8,567 bases of DNA from a bacterium (GCA_020626545.1 JAHKZS010000159.1:1-8567), one strand, 5' to 3'; numbered from the stretch's first letter, positions 1 to 7,453 are shown. Notes: generated by a model from the letters alone, not told the origin. A program made the numbers and translations.

Positions 1-1907
1 GATACCGCTAAGAGCGACGGTATAGCGAGATGGTTTTCATCAACGCCTCTGTCGGATAAAATAAGTATATTCGCACCGTCCTTATACGCCTTATCCGACT
101 CGATATAAAGGCGGTGAATCGCCTTTTTTAAGGACGTATTTTTATAGTAAAGTATCGGGATTGTCGCTACCTTAAAACCACTTTCCTTCATATTTTTCAG
201 CTTTAAGATATCGGTCGAGGATAAAATCGGATTGTGGATTTTTATAACCTTACAATTCTCGGGCTTTTCCTCGAGGATATTTCCCGACTCGCCGAGATAA
301 ACCGTAGTCGAGGTAACAATTTCCTCACGAATAGCGTCAATCGGCGGATTAGTAACCTGGGCGAAAAGCTGTTTAAAATAATTAAACAGCGGTTGAGGCT
401 CGCTTGACAGCGGAGGTATCGGACTGTCCGTACCCATAGAAGCTATCTGCTCAGAGCCGTTCTTAGCCATAGGCAAGATAGACGTCATAACATCCTCGTA
501 GGTATAGCCGAACGCTTTTTGGAGCTTTTTTCGCTCGGGGCGGTGATGCTCGTCAACCTTAAGATTAGGGATTCTGAGGTCTTTAAGTTTAATCAAGTTG
601 CTGTCAAGCCACTCGCCGTAGGGCTGTTTAGACGCATAGCGTTCTTTAAGCTCATCGTCGTCAATCAACTCGCCCTTTACGGTATCGACGAGAAGCATTT
701 TACCCGGACGCAGTCTATCTTTTTTTACAACCTTTTCAGGCTCAACAGGCAGCGCTCCGACCTCCGAGGAAAGAATTAGAGTATCATTGTCCGTTATATA
801 ATATCTCGACGGTCTTAAACCGTTTCTATCAAGCACCGCTCCCATAATATCGCCGTCGGAGAACAGTATCGAAGCGGGACCGTCCCACGGCTCCATCATA
901 GTAGCGTAATATTGATAAAAGTCCTTTTTCTTACGGCTCATAGTTCCGTTTCTATCCCAAGGCTCAGGAATGGTAATCATAACCGCGAGCGGCAAATCCA
1001 TTCCGCTCATCACGAGAAACTCGAGGGTGTTGTCGAGCATTGCGGAATCCGAGCCCTCGGCGTTTACAACGGGAATAACCTTGTCTAAATCACCCTTTAA
1101 ATGCTCCGAGCGCATATTTTCCTCGCGCGCGAGCATCTTATCGGCGTTACCGCGGATTGTGTTAATTTCGCCGTTATGAACAATCATTCTGTTGGGGTGA
1201 GCTCTCTCCCAGCTCGGATTCGTATTGGTCGAAAAACGTGAATGTACTAAAGCGATAGCGCTTTCGTAATCGTCGTCCTGTAAATCGGTAAAGAAGTTGC
1301 GTAAATCTCCCACCAAAAACATACCTTTATATACTATAGTTCTCGACGATAACGATACAACGTACGTATCCTCGTTGCTCTGCTCAAAAATCTTTCGGGC
1401 GACATACAGCTTGCGGTCAAATTCAAGCCCACGTTTTACTCCCTCGGGACGCTCGATAATACACTGCTGAATATTAGGCATACATTCGAGCGCGCGGTTA
1501 CCGATAGCCGTTTCATTATAAGGCACAGGTCTCCAGCCGAGAACCTTGAGTCCCTCCTTAGCGGCGATAATCTCAAACATCTTTTTCGCCTGATTTCTAA
1601 AGAGCTCGAACTGAGGAAAAAAGAACATTCCGACTGCGTAATCACGTTCGGATTTTAATACTATACCGATTTCGGCAGCTTTCTTTTTAAAGAACTTATG
1701 AGAAATTTGGAGTAAAATACCCACTCCGTCGCCTGTTTTACCCTCGGCGTCTTTGCCGGCTCTGTGTTCAAGAGTTTCTACTATGGTGAGAGCGTTTTCG
1801 ACGGTTGCGTGCGATTTTATTCCTTTTATATTAACGACAGCTCCGATACCGCAGTTGTCGTGCTCAAATCGCGGTGAATATAAACTTTTCGTAAATTCCC
1901 TATCCAT
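1..1907 (-). CDS. gltB: Glutamate synthase large subunit, N-terminal part (partial, runs off left edge)
   Basis: Glutamate synthase takes the amide nitrogen of glutamine and adds it to 2-oxoglutarate, giving two glutamates; it is the second half of the GS-GOGAT cycle. The reading frame stays open for 635 codons to the window edge. After an 18-residue leader, Cys19 in the context DNCGIGAVV is the expected N-terminal nucleophile of the class II glutamine amidotransferase domain (about 19-430), exposed by propeptide removal. That domain also shows RFSTNTNPSW (224-233), HNGEINT (244-250), GSDSAMLDN (285-293), MEPWDGPA (338-345) and LDRNGLRPSRY (359-369). The central domain follows, with FGYTYEDV (466-473) and FKQLFAQVTNPPIDAIREE (511-529). 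The FMN/FeS synthase domain lies outside the window. The ATG at 1907-1905 is preceded by AAAGGATG at good spacing. It is transcribed divergently from glnN, the enzyme that makes its substrate. The family is certain; whether a gltD small subunit follows cannot be seen. Confidence 0.97.
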   Translation of the reverse strand, partial: MDREFTKSLYSPRFEHDNCGIGAVVNIKGIKSHATVENALTIVETLEHRAGKDAEGKTGDGVGILLQISHKFFKKKAAEIGIVLKSERDYAVGMFFFPQFELFRNQAKKMFEIIAAKEGLKVLGWRPVPYNETAIGNRALECMPNIQQCIIERPEGVKRGLEFDRKLYVARKIFEQSNEDTYVVSLSSRTIVYKGMFLVGDLRNFFTDLQDDDYESAIALVHSRFSTNTNPSWERAHPNRMIVHNGEINTIRGNADKMLAREENMRSEHLKGDLDKVIPVVNAEGSDSAMLDNTLEFLVMSGMDLPLAVMITIPEPWDRNGTMSRKKKDFYQYYATMMEPWDGPASILFSDGDIMGAVLDRNGLRPSRYYITDNDTLILSSEVGALPVEPEKVVKKDRLRPGKMLLVDTVKGELIDDDELKERYASKQPYGEWLDSNLIKLKDLRIPNLKVDEHHRPERKKLQKAFGYTYEDVMTSILPMAKNGSEQIASMGTDSPIPPLSSEPQPLFNYFKQLFAQVTNPPIDAIREEIVTSTTVYLGESGNILEEKPENCKVIKIHNPILSSTDILKLKNMKESGFKVATIPILYYKNTSLKKAIHRLYIESDKAYKDGANILILSDRGVDENHLAIPSLLAV

Positions 1908-1941
1908 TCTTATCATCCTTTCGGGCAATTTTACGTCGTTT

Positions 1942-1970
1942 ATTATACAACCGCATTGAAATATTGTCAA
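1942..1970 (-). promoter_or_regulatory. gltB promoter, full sigma-A consensus
   Basis: On the minus strand TTGACA (1970-1965) and TATAAT (1947-1942) are separated by exactly 17 bp, a perfect housekeeping promoter. Transcription should begin near 1935, giving a leader of about 28 nt before the gltB start at 1907. A promoter this close to consensus without regulation would be very strong, so repression or attenuation elsewhere is plausible (inference). Confidence 0.9.
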
Positions 1971-1977
1971 TACCAAA

Positions 1978-2077
1978 TTGCAATATTTATATAATAAAAA
2001 TGCAAAATTATTCGATTTTATCATTTATATGAAAGTATTTTTGAAGCAAATTGCAAGAAAAATAAAAAAAGTTGCAA
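1978..2077. promoter_or_regulatory. Four TTGCAA-like hexamers between the divergent gltB and glnN promoters
   Basis: Palindromic TTGCAA occurs at 1978-1983, 2051-2056 and 2072-2077, and the one-mismatch form ATGCAA (TTGCAT on the other strand) at 2000-2005. The two inner-to-promoter copies each lie exactly 7 bp upstream of the adjacent -35 hexamer, and each has a partner 21-22 bp further away, about two helical turns. Predicted centres are near -45 and -67 relative to both transcription starts, as expected for activator sites beside a promoter. The binding protein is unknown, and the AT-rich background makes chance copies possible. Confidence 0.4.
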
Positions 2078-2084
2078 AAACCAC

Positions 2085-2113
2085 TTGACAAATGATTTTA
2101 GTTAGTGTATACT
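2085..2113 (+). promoter_or_regulatory. glnN-amt operon promoter
   Basis: TTGACA (2085-2090) and TATACT (2108-2113) are separated by 17 bp, one base off the sigma-A consensus. The transcript should begin near 2120, only about 7 nt before the leader hairpin and about 79 nt before the glnN start codon. Confidence 0.88.
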
Positions 2114-2126
2114 TACACCATCGACA

Positions 2127-2176
2127 GCAAAGGCGCTGCAAACTCACTTTGGGTTTACAGCGCCTTTGCCGTTTTT
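2127..2176 (+). terminator. Terminator-like hairpin in the glnN leader (possible attenuator)
   Basis: Arms 2127-2143 and 2153-2169 form a 17-bp stem with a single C-A mismatch (2139/2157), closing a 9-nt loop. The stem is followed by CG and five T residues (2172-2176). This has the form of an intrinsic terminator, but it sits between the promoter and the start codon of glnN. It may make early termination the default, with read-through being regulated. Almost no transcript lies ahead of the 5' arm, so a classical upstream antiterminator is not visible. It could instead act as a 5' stabilising hairpin or protein-binding site. Confidence 0.65.
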
Positions 2177-2198
2177 AATACAGAATGGAGTGTTTACA

Positions 2199-4289
2199 AT
2201 GAAAAACGTATCGGAATACTTTGGAGTAAATGTATTCAACGACAAGAAAATGCAGGAAAGACTGCCTAAGGCTACCTATAAGGCTCTCAAGAAAACTATC
2301 GAAAGCGGAGAAGCTCTCGATTTAAGTGTAGCGAATGTTGTAGCCAACGCTATGAAGGATTGGGCGGTCGAGATGGGATGTACCCATTACACCCACTGGT
2401 TCCAGCCGATGACAGGAGTAACCGCCGAAAAGCACGACAGTTTTATCTCGCCCAACGAAGACGGCGAGGTTATGATGGAAGTCTCAGGCAAAGAGCTTCT
2501 GCAGGGCGAGCCCGACGCGTCGTCATTCCCATCGGGCGGTATCAGGGCTACATTCGAGGCGAGAGGATATACAACCTGGGATCCTACCTCCCCTGCTTTT
2601 ATCAGGGATAAAACTCTCTATATTCCGACAGCGTTTTGTTCCTATACAGGACAGGTTCTCGATAAAAAAACGCCGCTCTTGCGTTCAATGGAAAAACTCA
2701 ACTCGGAAGCGGTCAGGATATTACACCTGCTCGGCAAAACCGATGTAAAAAGGGTGACAACAACCGTCGGCCCCGAGCAAGAGTATTTCCTTATTGATAA
2801 AGAAATGTACGATAAACGTCCCGACCTTATTTATACAGGCAGAACATTATTCGGAGCAATGGCTCCTAAAGGTCAGGAACTGGACGACCACTATTTCGGC
2901 TCTATCAAATCGAGAGTTTCGGCGTTTATGAATGATTTAGACGAGGAATTATGGAAGTTAGGCGTTTACGCTAAAACAAAGCATAATGAGGTCGCGCCGT
3001 CTCAGCACGAGCTCGCTCCGATTTTTACAACCTCCAATATCGCGACAGACCACAACGAGCTGTGTATGGAGGTTATGAAAAAGACTGCTGAAAAGCATAA
3101 TCTGGTATGTCTGCTTCACGAAAAGCCGTTCGCGGGAGTTAACGGTTCGGGTAAGCACAACAACTGGTCGATTTCAACCGATACTGGTGAAAATCTTTTA
3201 AACCCGAGCAAACGTCCCGAGGACAATTTACAGTTTCAGTTGTTCTTATCAGCTGTAGTAAAAGCGGTTGACGAGTATCAGGATTTACTTAGAATTACGG
3301 TCGCGTCGGCCGGTAACGACCACCGGCTCGGAGCCAACGAAGCTCCGCCCGCTATTATTTCGATGTATCTCGGAGACGATTTAGGCGCGCTCGTGGAGAG
3401 TATTATCAAGGGCAAGGATTACAAGAGCCATAAAGCCGCTCGAATGGAAACAGGCGTTGACGCTCTGCCCGATTTCAAAAAGGATAACTCGGATAGAAAC
3501 AGAACCTCTCCTTTCGCCTTTACAGGCAATAAGTTTGAATTCAGAGCGCTCGGCTCGTCGCTCAACATCGCGTGTCCGAACTATATGCTCAACACTATGG
3601 TAGCTCAACAGCTAGGCGAATTTTATAATGAATTAAAGGATTCCGAGAATCTTGAAGAAAGTTTGAAGGCGCTTATTAAAAAGGTTCTTACAGAGCATCA
3701 GAGAATTATCTTCAACGGCGACAACTACTCTGACGAATGGGTTAAGGAAGCTGAAAACCGCGGACTGTGCAACTATAAGAGCTTGCCCGACGCTATGGAG
3801 CATTACATCGACAAGAAAAATATCGAATTATTCTCCGAAAACGGTATTGTAACTAAAGAAGAAATGTTAGCGCGTTACGAGATTGAGCTTGAGCAATACT
3901 CAAAGCTGTTGAATATCGAAGCGCTCACTATGATTGATATGGCGAAAAAGGATATAGCTCCGGCTGTAATTTCGTTCGTTAAGGAAGTTTCCGAGGCTGT
4001 AGCTTTAAAACAGAGCATTTCCTCTAAGCTGTCTACTTACGCCGAGGAAGAGCTTATCAAGATTCTGTCAAACGGACTTGAAAAGTTTGTCAAGAAAACA
4101 GACGAACTCGAGAAAGCTGTTAAAAACGCGGGCGAACACAAAGATAATCTTTCTCTCGCTAAATACTACAGAAACACTGTATTCAATCTTATGAACGAAT
4201 TGAGAGAACTCGGCGACAGTATGGAAGAAAATACAAATTCTAAATACTGGCCCTATCCCTCATACGGAGAGATTTTATTCGGAGTATAA
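2199..4289 (+). CDS. glnN: Type III glutamine synthetase (GSIII, GlnN family)
   Basis: This cytoplasmic enzyme condenses ammonium and glutamate to glutamine at the cost of ATP, the entry step of nitrogen assimilation. At 696 residues it matches the roughly 700-residue GSIII class rather than the 440-470-residue GSI. Characteristic segments, in order, are the N-terminal GSIII region with HWFQPMTG (66-73) and EKHDSF (77-82), the metal/glutamate-site stretch [11 protein letters not shown] (190-200), [16 protein letters not shown] (261-276), the ATP/metal region [18 protein letters not shown] (307-324), [17 protein letters not shown] (379-395) and [20 protein letters not shown] (433-452). The C-terminal half is helical and rich in Glu and Lys, as is usual for the family. 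The ATG at 2199 is chosen because GGAG (2187-2190) precedes it by 8 nt. A TTG 11 codons upstream (2166) lies inside the leader hairpin and is rejected. amt follows after 50 bp with no terminator between. Confidence 0.97.
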   Translation: MKNVSEYFGVNVFNDKKMQERLPKATYKALKKTIESGEALDLSVANVVANAMKDWAVEMGCTHYTHWFQPMTGVTAEKHDSFISPNEDGEVMMEVSGKELLQGEPDASSFPSGGIRATFEARGYTTWDPTSPAFIRDKTLYIPTAFCSYTGQVLDKKTPLLRSMEKLNSEAVRILHLLGKTDVKRVTTTVGPEQEYFLIDKEMYDKRPDLIYTGRTLFGAMAPKGQELDDHYFGSIKSRVSAFMNDLDEELWKLGVYAKTKHNEVAPSQHELAPIFTTSNIATDHNELCMEVMKKTAEKHNLVCLLHEKPFAGVNGSGKHNNWSISTDTGENLLNPSKRPEDNLQFQLFLSAVVKAVDEYQDLLRITVASAGNDHRLGANEAPPAIISMYLGDDLGALVESIIKGKDYKSHKAARMETGVDALPDFKKDNSDRNRTSPFAFTGNKFEFRALGSSLNIACPNYMLNTMVAQQLGEFYNELKDSENLEESLKALIKKVLTEHQRIIFNGDNYSDEWVKEAENRGLCNYKSLPDAMEHYIDKKNIELFSENGIVTKEEMLARYEIELEQYSKLLNIEALTMIDMAKKDIAPAVISFVKEVSEAVALKQSISSKLSTYAEEELIKILSNGLEKFVKKTDELEKAVKNAGEHKDNLSLAKYYRNTVFNLMNELRELGDSMEENTNSKYWPYPSYGEILFGV

Positions 4290-4339
4290 ACAAATTTTAA
4301 CTACAGTATTATTAAGGTAATTATTTTGGAGTGATAAAA

Positions 4340-6100
4340 ATGAATGAAGCAATTAAGGAGCTTGTCACGCAGGCAACCTCCGAGCAATTATTCGCGGTAT
4401 GGTTTCTAATCGGCGCGGCGCTTGTGTTCTGGATGCAGGCGGGATTCGCTATGGTAGAAGCGGGCTTTACAAGAGCTAAAAACACAGGCAATATTATAAT
4501 GAAAAACCTGATGGATTTTTGTATCGGTACGGTGACTTTTATTCTTATCGGATTCGGACTTCTTATGGGCGAGGACTTATTCGGATTTATCGGTCAGCCC
4601 GGTTTCGATTTATTCACGGCGTACAAGGATTTCAACTTTTCGAGTTTTGTATTTAATCTTGTATTCTGCGCTACTACGGCTACAATCGTCTCAGGCGCTA
4701 TGGCTGAGCGCACTAAGTTTTTATCCTACTGCGTTTACTCGGGCGTTATCTCGGCGGTTATATATCCGATTGAGGCGCACTGGATTTGGGGCGGCGGCTG
4801 GCTAAGCCAAATCGGTTTCCACGATTTCGCGGGTTCCTGCGCTATTCATATGGTCGGCGGTATCTCGGCGTTAATCGGAGCTAAAATCCTCGGCGCGCGT
4901 ATCGGTAAGTTTAAGAGAGATGAAAACGGAAAGGTCGTAAAAATCGGCGCTTTTCCCGGACACAATATCGCTCTCGGAGCCTTAGGTGTGTTTATCCTAT
5001 GGCTCGGTTGGTACGGATTCAACGGCGCTGCGGCTACATCTGTCGAACAGCTCGGCTCAATCTTCTTAACTACAACAATCGCGCCCGCTTTAGCTACGGT
5101 AACCTGTATGATTTTCACATGGATAAAGTACGGTCACCCCGACGTAAGTATGTGTCTCAACGCTTCACTCGCGGGACTGGTAGCGATTACAGCTCCGTGT
5201 GATGTAACAGACGCGTTCGGCGCTGTAGTTATCGGTATCGTAGCGGGATTATTGGTTGTATTCGGAGTATGGCTTCTCGACTACAAGCTCCATATCGACG
5301 ACCCTGTCGGAGCGGTAGCTGTACATATGATGAACGGTATCTGGGGAACACTTTCAGTAGGTTTATTCGCAACTGATACTGCTCCCGAATATTCAATCGC
5401 AAACGCCTCGGGACAAAAGCTTGTCGGACTTTTCTACGGCGGCGGGTTTGAGCTTATGGGCTTACAGCTTTTAGGCTTTGTATCGGTAGCCGCGTGGACA
5501 GTAATTACAATCACAATAGCGTTCCTTGTAATTAAAAAGGTGCTCGGATTGAGAGTATCGAGAGAAGAAGAACTCACAGGTCTTGACGAAACAGAACACA
5601 ATATGCCCTCGGCTTATGCGGGCTTCGCAATGATTCCCGAATATATCGAGGAAGGCACAGCGGCTCCTATGATGGTCAGCGGCGATGTACCTGTTGCCGA
5701 CGCGATTCCGATTAAGAAAATGCCGACCTTCGACGACGGCACGCCGAAAATCAGCAAGGTTGAAATTATTTGTCGTGAATCAAGGCTCGAAGCGCTTAAA
5801 AACGCTATGATGAAAATCGGTATCACGGGTATGACGGTTTCACACGTACTCGGCTGCGGTGTTCAAAAAGGCAAACCCGAATACTACCGTGGAGTTCAGG
5901 TTGAAACGAACCTGCTTCCTAAGGTGCAGATGGATATAGTTGTCTGTACTGTTCCCGTCGGCAAGGTTATCGAAGCCGCTAAGAAAACTCTCTACACAGG
6001 TCATATCGGTGACGGTAAGATATTTGTATATGATGTTGAACAGGTTGTAAAAGTCAGGACAGGCGAAACAGGACTTGACGCTATGAACAATTACGATTAA
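4340..6100 (+). CDS. Ammonium transporter fused to a C-terminal PII signalling domain (Amt-GlnB/GlnK)
   Basis: This 586-residue protein joins an 11-helix Amt channel (about 15-400) to a complete PII domain (about 470-586). Channel residues match E. coli AmtB with steady offsets: Phe gate F109 and F227, W150 (W148), D162 (D160), and twin pore histidines H170 and H329 (H168, H318). A231 replaces the recruitment-site Ser219. The Amt C-terminal tail (EEELTGLDETEHNMPSAYAG, 409-428) is kept and is followed by a linker of about 45 residues. The PII part retains ITGMTV (495-500), Q509 and K510 (Q39, K40), K528 (K58), GDGKIFV (557-563) and RTGE (573-576), so ATP and 2-oxoglutarate binding looks possible. 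Val521 replaces the uridylylated Tyr51, and Lys571 replaces Arg101. In most bacteria a separate GlnK plugs AmtB; here the regulator is tethered, presumably one per subunit of the trimer. The ATG at 4340 lies 8 nt after GGAG (4328-4331). The upstream GTG (4331) overlaps that site and is rejected. Probably co-transcribed with glnN. Confidence 0.95.
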   Translation: MNEAIKELVTQATSEQLFAVWFLIGAALVFWMQAGFAMVEAGFTRAKNTGNIIMKNLMDFCIGTVTFILIGFGLLMGEDLFGFIGQPGFDLFTAYKDFNFSSFVFNLVFCATTATIVSGAMAERTKFLSYCVYSGVISAVIYPIEAHWIWGGGWLSQIGFHDFAGSCAIHMVGGISALIGAKILGARIGKFKRDENGKVVKIGAFPGHNIALGALGVFILWLGWYGFNGAAATSVEQLGSIFLTTTIAPALATVTCMIFTWIKYGHPDVSMCLNASLAGLVAITAPCDVTDAFGAVVIGIVAGLLVVFGVWLLDYKLHIDDPVGAVAVHMMNGIWGTLSVGLFATDTAPEYSIANASGQKLVGLFYGGGFELMGLQLLGFVSVAAWTVITITIAFLVIKKVLGLRVSREEELTGLDETEHNMPSAYAGFAMIPEYIEEGTAAPMMVSGDVPVADAIPIKKMPTFDDGTPKISKVEIICRESRLEALKNAMMKIGITGMTVSHVLGCGVQKGKPEYYRGVQVETNLLPKVQMDIVVCTVPVGKVIEAAKKTLYTGHIGDGKIFVYDVEQVVKVRTGETGLDAMNNYD

Positions 6101-6126
6101 TTTTCCATCCATTCTTTATTTCATAT

Positions 6127-6170
6127 GAAGGCGCGTACTTATAATGCCGAGTGCGCGCCTTCGAATTTTT
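6127..6170 (+). terminator. Intrinsic terminator of the glnN-amt operon
   Basis: Arms 6127-6139 and 6150-6162 pair over 13 bp with one G-T pair, around a 10-nt loop. GAATTTTT follows, ending at 6170. It lies 26 bp after the amt stop codon. The core AAGGCGC/GCGCCTT is shared with the hairpin in the glnN leader. On the opposite strand no T-tract follows, so it should work mainly on the plus strand. Confidence 0.92.
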
Positions 6171-6340
6171 AACTGATTACATATAAACATAAAAAGCTCG
6201 GAGAACATGAACTGCGCCATTTTGTACGGACAACGCAAAAGAAACCCTATGGTAGAATATTAAGTTTTAAGCAACATACCGGCACCGAAATTCTAACGGT
6301 GACAGTTTTGTTTTGAGTTAATTTATAATCAAAAACATAA
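6171..6340. other. Convergent intergenic stretch with no recognised gene
   Basis: These 170 bp separate the operon terminator from the 3' end of the leftward RNase III-like gene. I see no RNA gene and no convincing terminator for that gene. The best candidate is a 5-bp stem (CACCG/CGGTG on the minus strand, about 6283-6301) without a following T-tract. The segment near 6190-6260 is less AT-rich than its surroundings and might be a relic of something lost, but I do not recognise it. Confidence 0.4.
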
Positions 6341-7408
6341 TTAATCCTCCTCGTCATAGTTTTCCAATACAAAATTAAGCATTTTAAACGCCGCTTTTTT
6401 CTTAGCTTCTTTTTTGGATGACGAAACAGCCTCGAATTCCTTTTCAATGTTGTCAATCATACATATCGCTTGCCAAATAGGATTTCCATTACTGTCGTGA
6501 GTTTCTACAAAACGATATTCAGGAATTTCAAAATATCCTCGGCGTGCTAAAGTTTCGAGTTGGTTAATGGCTTGCTGTTCAGTAGGATTTTCAATCTCAT
6601 CCTGAATAGATAAATTCATTTCGCCCTGTTCAGTTAGATGCTCATATGCTATTTTACATACTTTCCTTCTGGCTTCGCTTTTAGATTTACCGTAACCGAC
6701 GAAGAATGTTCCATAATCACCCAATTTCATTAAACAATAGTAATCCTGTGATTCAAAAGGTTGAACCGTCTCCAAAACTACCGGTCCGTTCACTTTAGGC
6801 ATATTATTGTATCCCAAAATAGCGGTATTTTTACTGTAATAGTAATAAGGGACTGTGCCCTGTTTAAATAAAGCCCATTCTTGAATTAATGAAACATAGT
6901 TATCCCTATCATCATCAAAAAGAAAACTGTCAGGTTCGTGCATTGTTTCAAATACACTATTCAGCACTTTCAAATCCCAATCACAATCTAACGCTACAGC
7001 TCCGAAAACTGCCTCAAAAAGATCCTCTTTAACCGAAATTTTTTCATTTATATTATTTTTTTGGTCGCCATCTCCCATTATAAGATATCGATCCAATCGT
7101 AACCACTCAACACGTTCTGATAAAGCTCTCCTTTCAACGAGCTTACGCTTCATCTCTGTTAATTCGCTTTCAGTTTTTTGTGATTCATACACACCCGACT
7201 GCTCGTTGATTGAACCAAACTTATTTGACAAGTATAATACAACAATTAAATCAAGCGCCTTGTCTCCAATAAACTCAAGGACTTCATTATCTGCCCCACC
7301 GTTTTCCTGAGAGTAAGACCGTCTCGTAAAAGCTTGCTCAAGAAGATTGACGTTATTAAAACGGTATCCAATCTGGTCTTGAATAAAAATTTTTTCTTTT
7401 TCGTTCAT
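6341..7408 (-). CDS. RNase III-like endoribonuclease with two dsRNA-binding domains
   Basis: RNase III enzymes cut double-stranded RNA as dimers with Mg2+. This 355-residue protein has an N-terminal RNase III domain (about 5-155) with the signature NEVLEFIGD (41-49) and KEDLFEAV (127-134). E45, D49, D129 and E132 match the four acidic metal-binding residues of Aquifex RNase III, so activity is expected. Two dsRNA-binding domains follow. The first is divergent (about 170-260, ending in KSKSEARRKVCKIAYEHL). The second is more canonical (about 274-350, with SSSKKEAKKKAAFKML). Housekeeping bacterial RNase III is about 230 residues with one such domain, so this is probably an additional, accessory enzyme. 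The ATG at 7408-7406 is preceded by AAAGAGGTG, 6 nt away; longer starts up to 7459 lack such a site. The gene is more AT-rich than the nitrogen genes, which suggests acquisition. Its target is unknown: phage RNA, antisense pairs or structured transcripts are all possible. It stands alone, divergent from a toxin-antitoxin operon. Confidence 0.85.
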   Translation of the reverse strand: MNEKEKIFIQDQIGYRFNNVNLLEQAFTRRSYSQENGGADNEVLEFIGDKALDLIVVLYLSNKFGSINEQSGVYESQKTESELTEMKRKLVERRALSERVEWLRLDRYLIMGDGDQKNNINEKISVKEDLFEAVFGAVALDCDWDLKVLNSVFETMHEPDSFLFDDDRDNYVSLIQEWALFKQGTVPYYYYSKNTAILGYNNMPKVNGPVVLETVQPFESQDYYCLMKLGDYGTFFVGYGKSKSEARRKVCKIAYEHLTEQGEMNLSIQDEIENPTEQQAINQLETLARRGYFEIPEYRFVETHDSNGNPIWQAICMIDNIEKEFEAVSSSKKEAKKKAAFKMLNFVLENYDEED

Positions 7409-7434
7409 AAAAAACACCTCTTTGTAAAATTCAC

Positions 7435-7453
7435 AAAAAGGCATAAAAATGCC
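7435..7453 (-). other. Small hairpin plus T-run in the leader of the RNase III-like gene
   Basis: On the minus strand GGCAT and ATGCC pair around four T residues and are followed by TTTTT. This gives a weak terminator-like element about 27 nt ahead of the start codon. The stem is only 5 bp, so it could equally be chance in AT-rich DNA. It would also be a possible self-cleavage or pausing site in a long leader. Confidence 0.3.

Noticed and set aside
519..1959. Short open frames on the plus strand and in another minus frame
   Set aside because: They lie opposite or inside the gltB coding frame, which is open throughout with conserved family motifs.
2166..2198. TTG start extending glnN by 11 codons
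   Set aside because: The TTG lies inside the 3' arm of the leader hairpin and has no ribosome binding site, whereas ATG at 2199 has GGAG 8 nt upstream and begins the family-like MKNVSEYFG.
2100..2198. ANTAR-type or T-box antitermination leader for glnN
   Set aside because: ANTAR targets need a hexaloop hairpin ahead of and overlapping the terminator, and T-boxes need a long leader; only about 7 nt precede the hairpin here.
4331..4339. GTG start extending the Amt-PII protein by 3 codons
   Set aside because: The GTG overlaps the GGAG that serves as ribosome binding site for the ATG at 4340.
6222..6258. Promoter-like TTGTAC and TAGAAT in the junction region
   Set aside because: The two boxes are 25 bp apart, too far for a sigma-A promoter, and no gene follows on the plus strand.
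6207..6263. An 18-codon plus-strand frame starting after GGAGAAC
   Set aside because: Spacing from GGAG to ATG is only 3 nt, no promoter fits, and the peptide resembles nothing I know.
6341..7408. Mini-RNase III (MrnC) involved in 23S maturation, suggested by the nearby rRNA operon
   Set aside because: MrnC is a small catalytic domain without dsRNA-binding domains; this protein is 355 residues with two of them.
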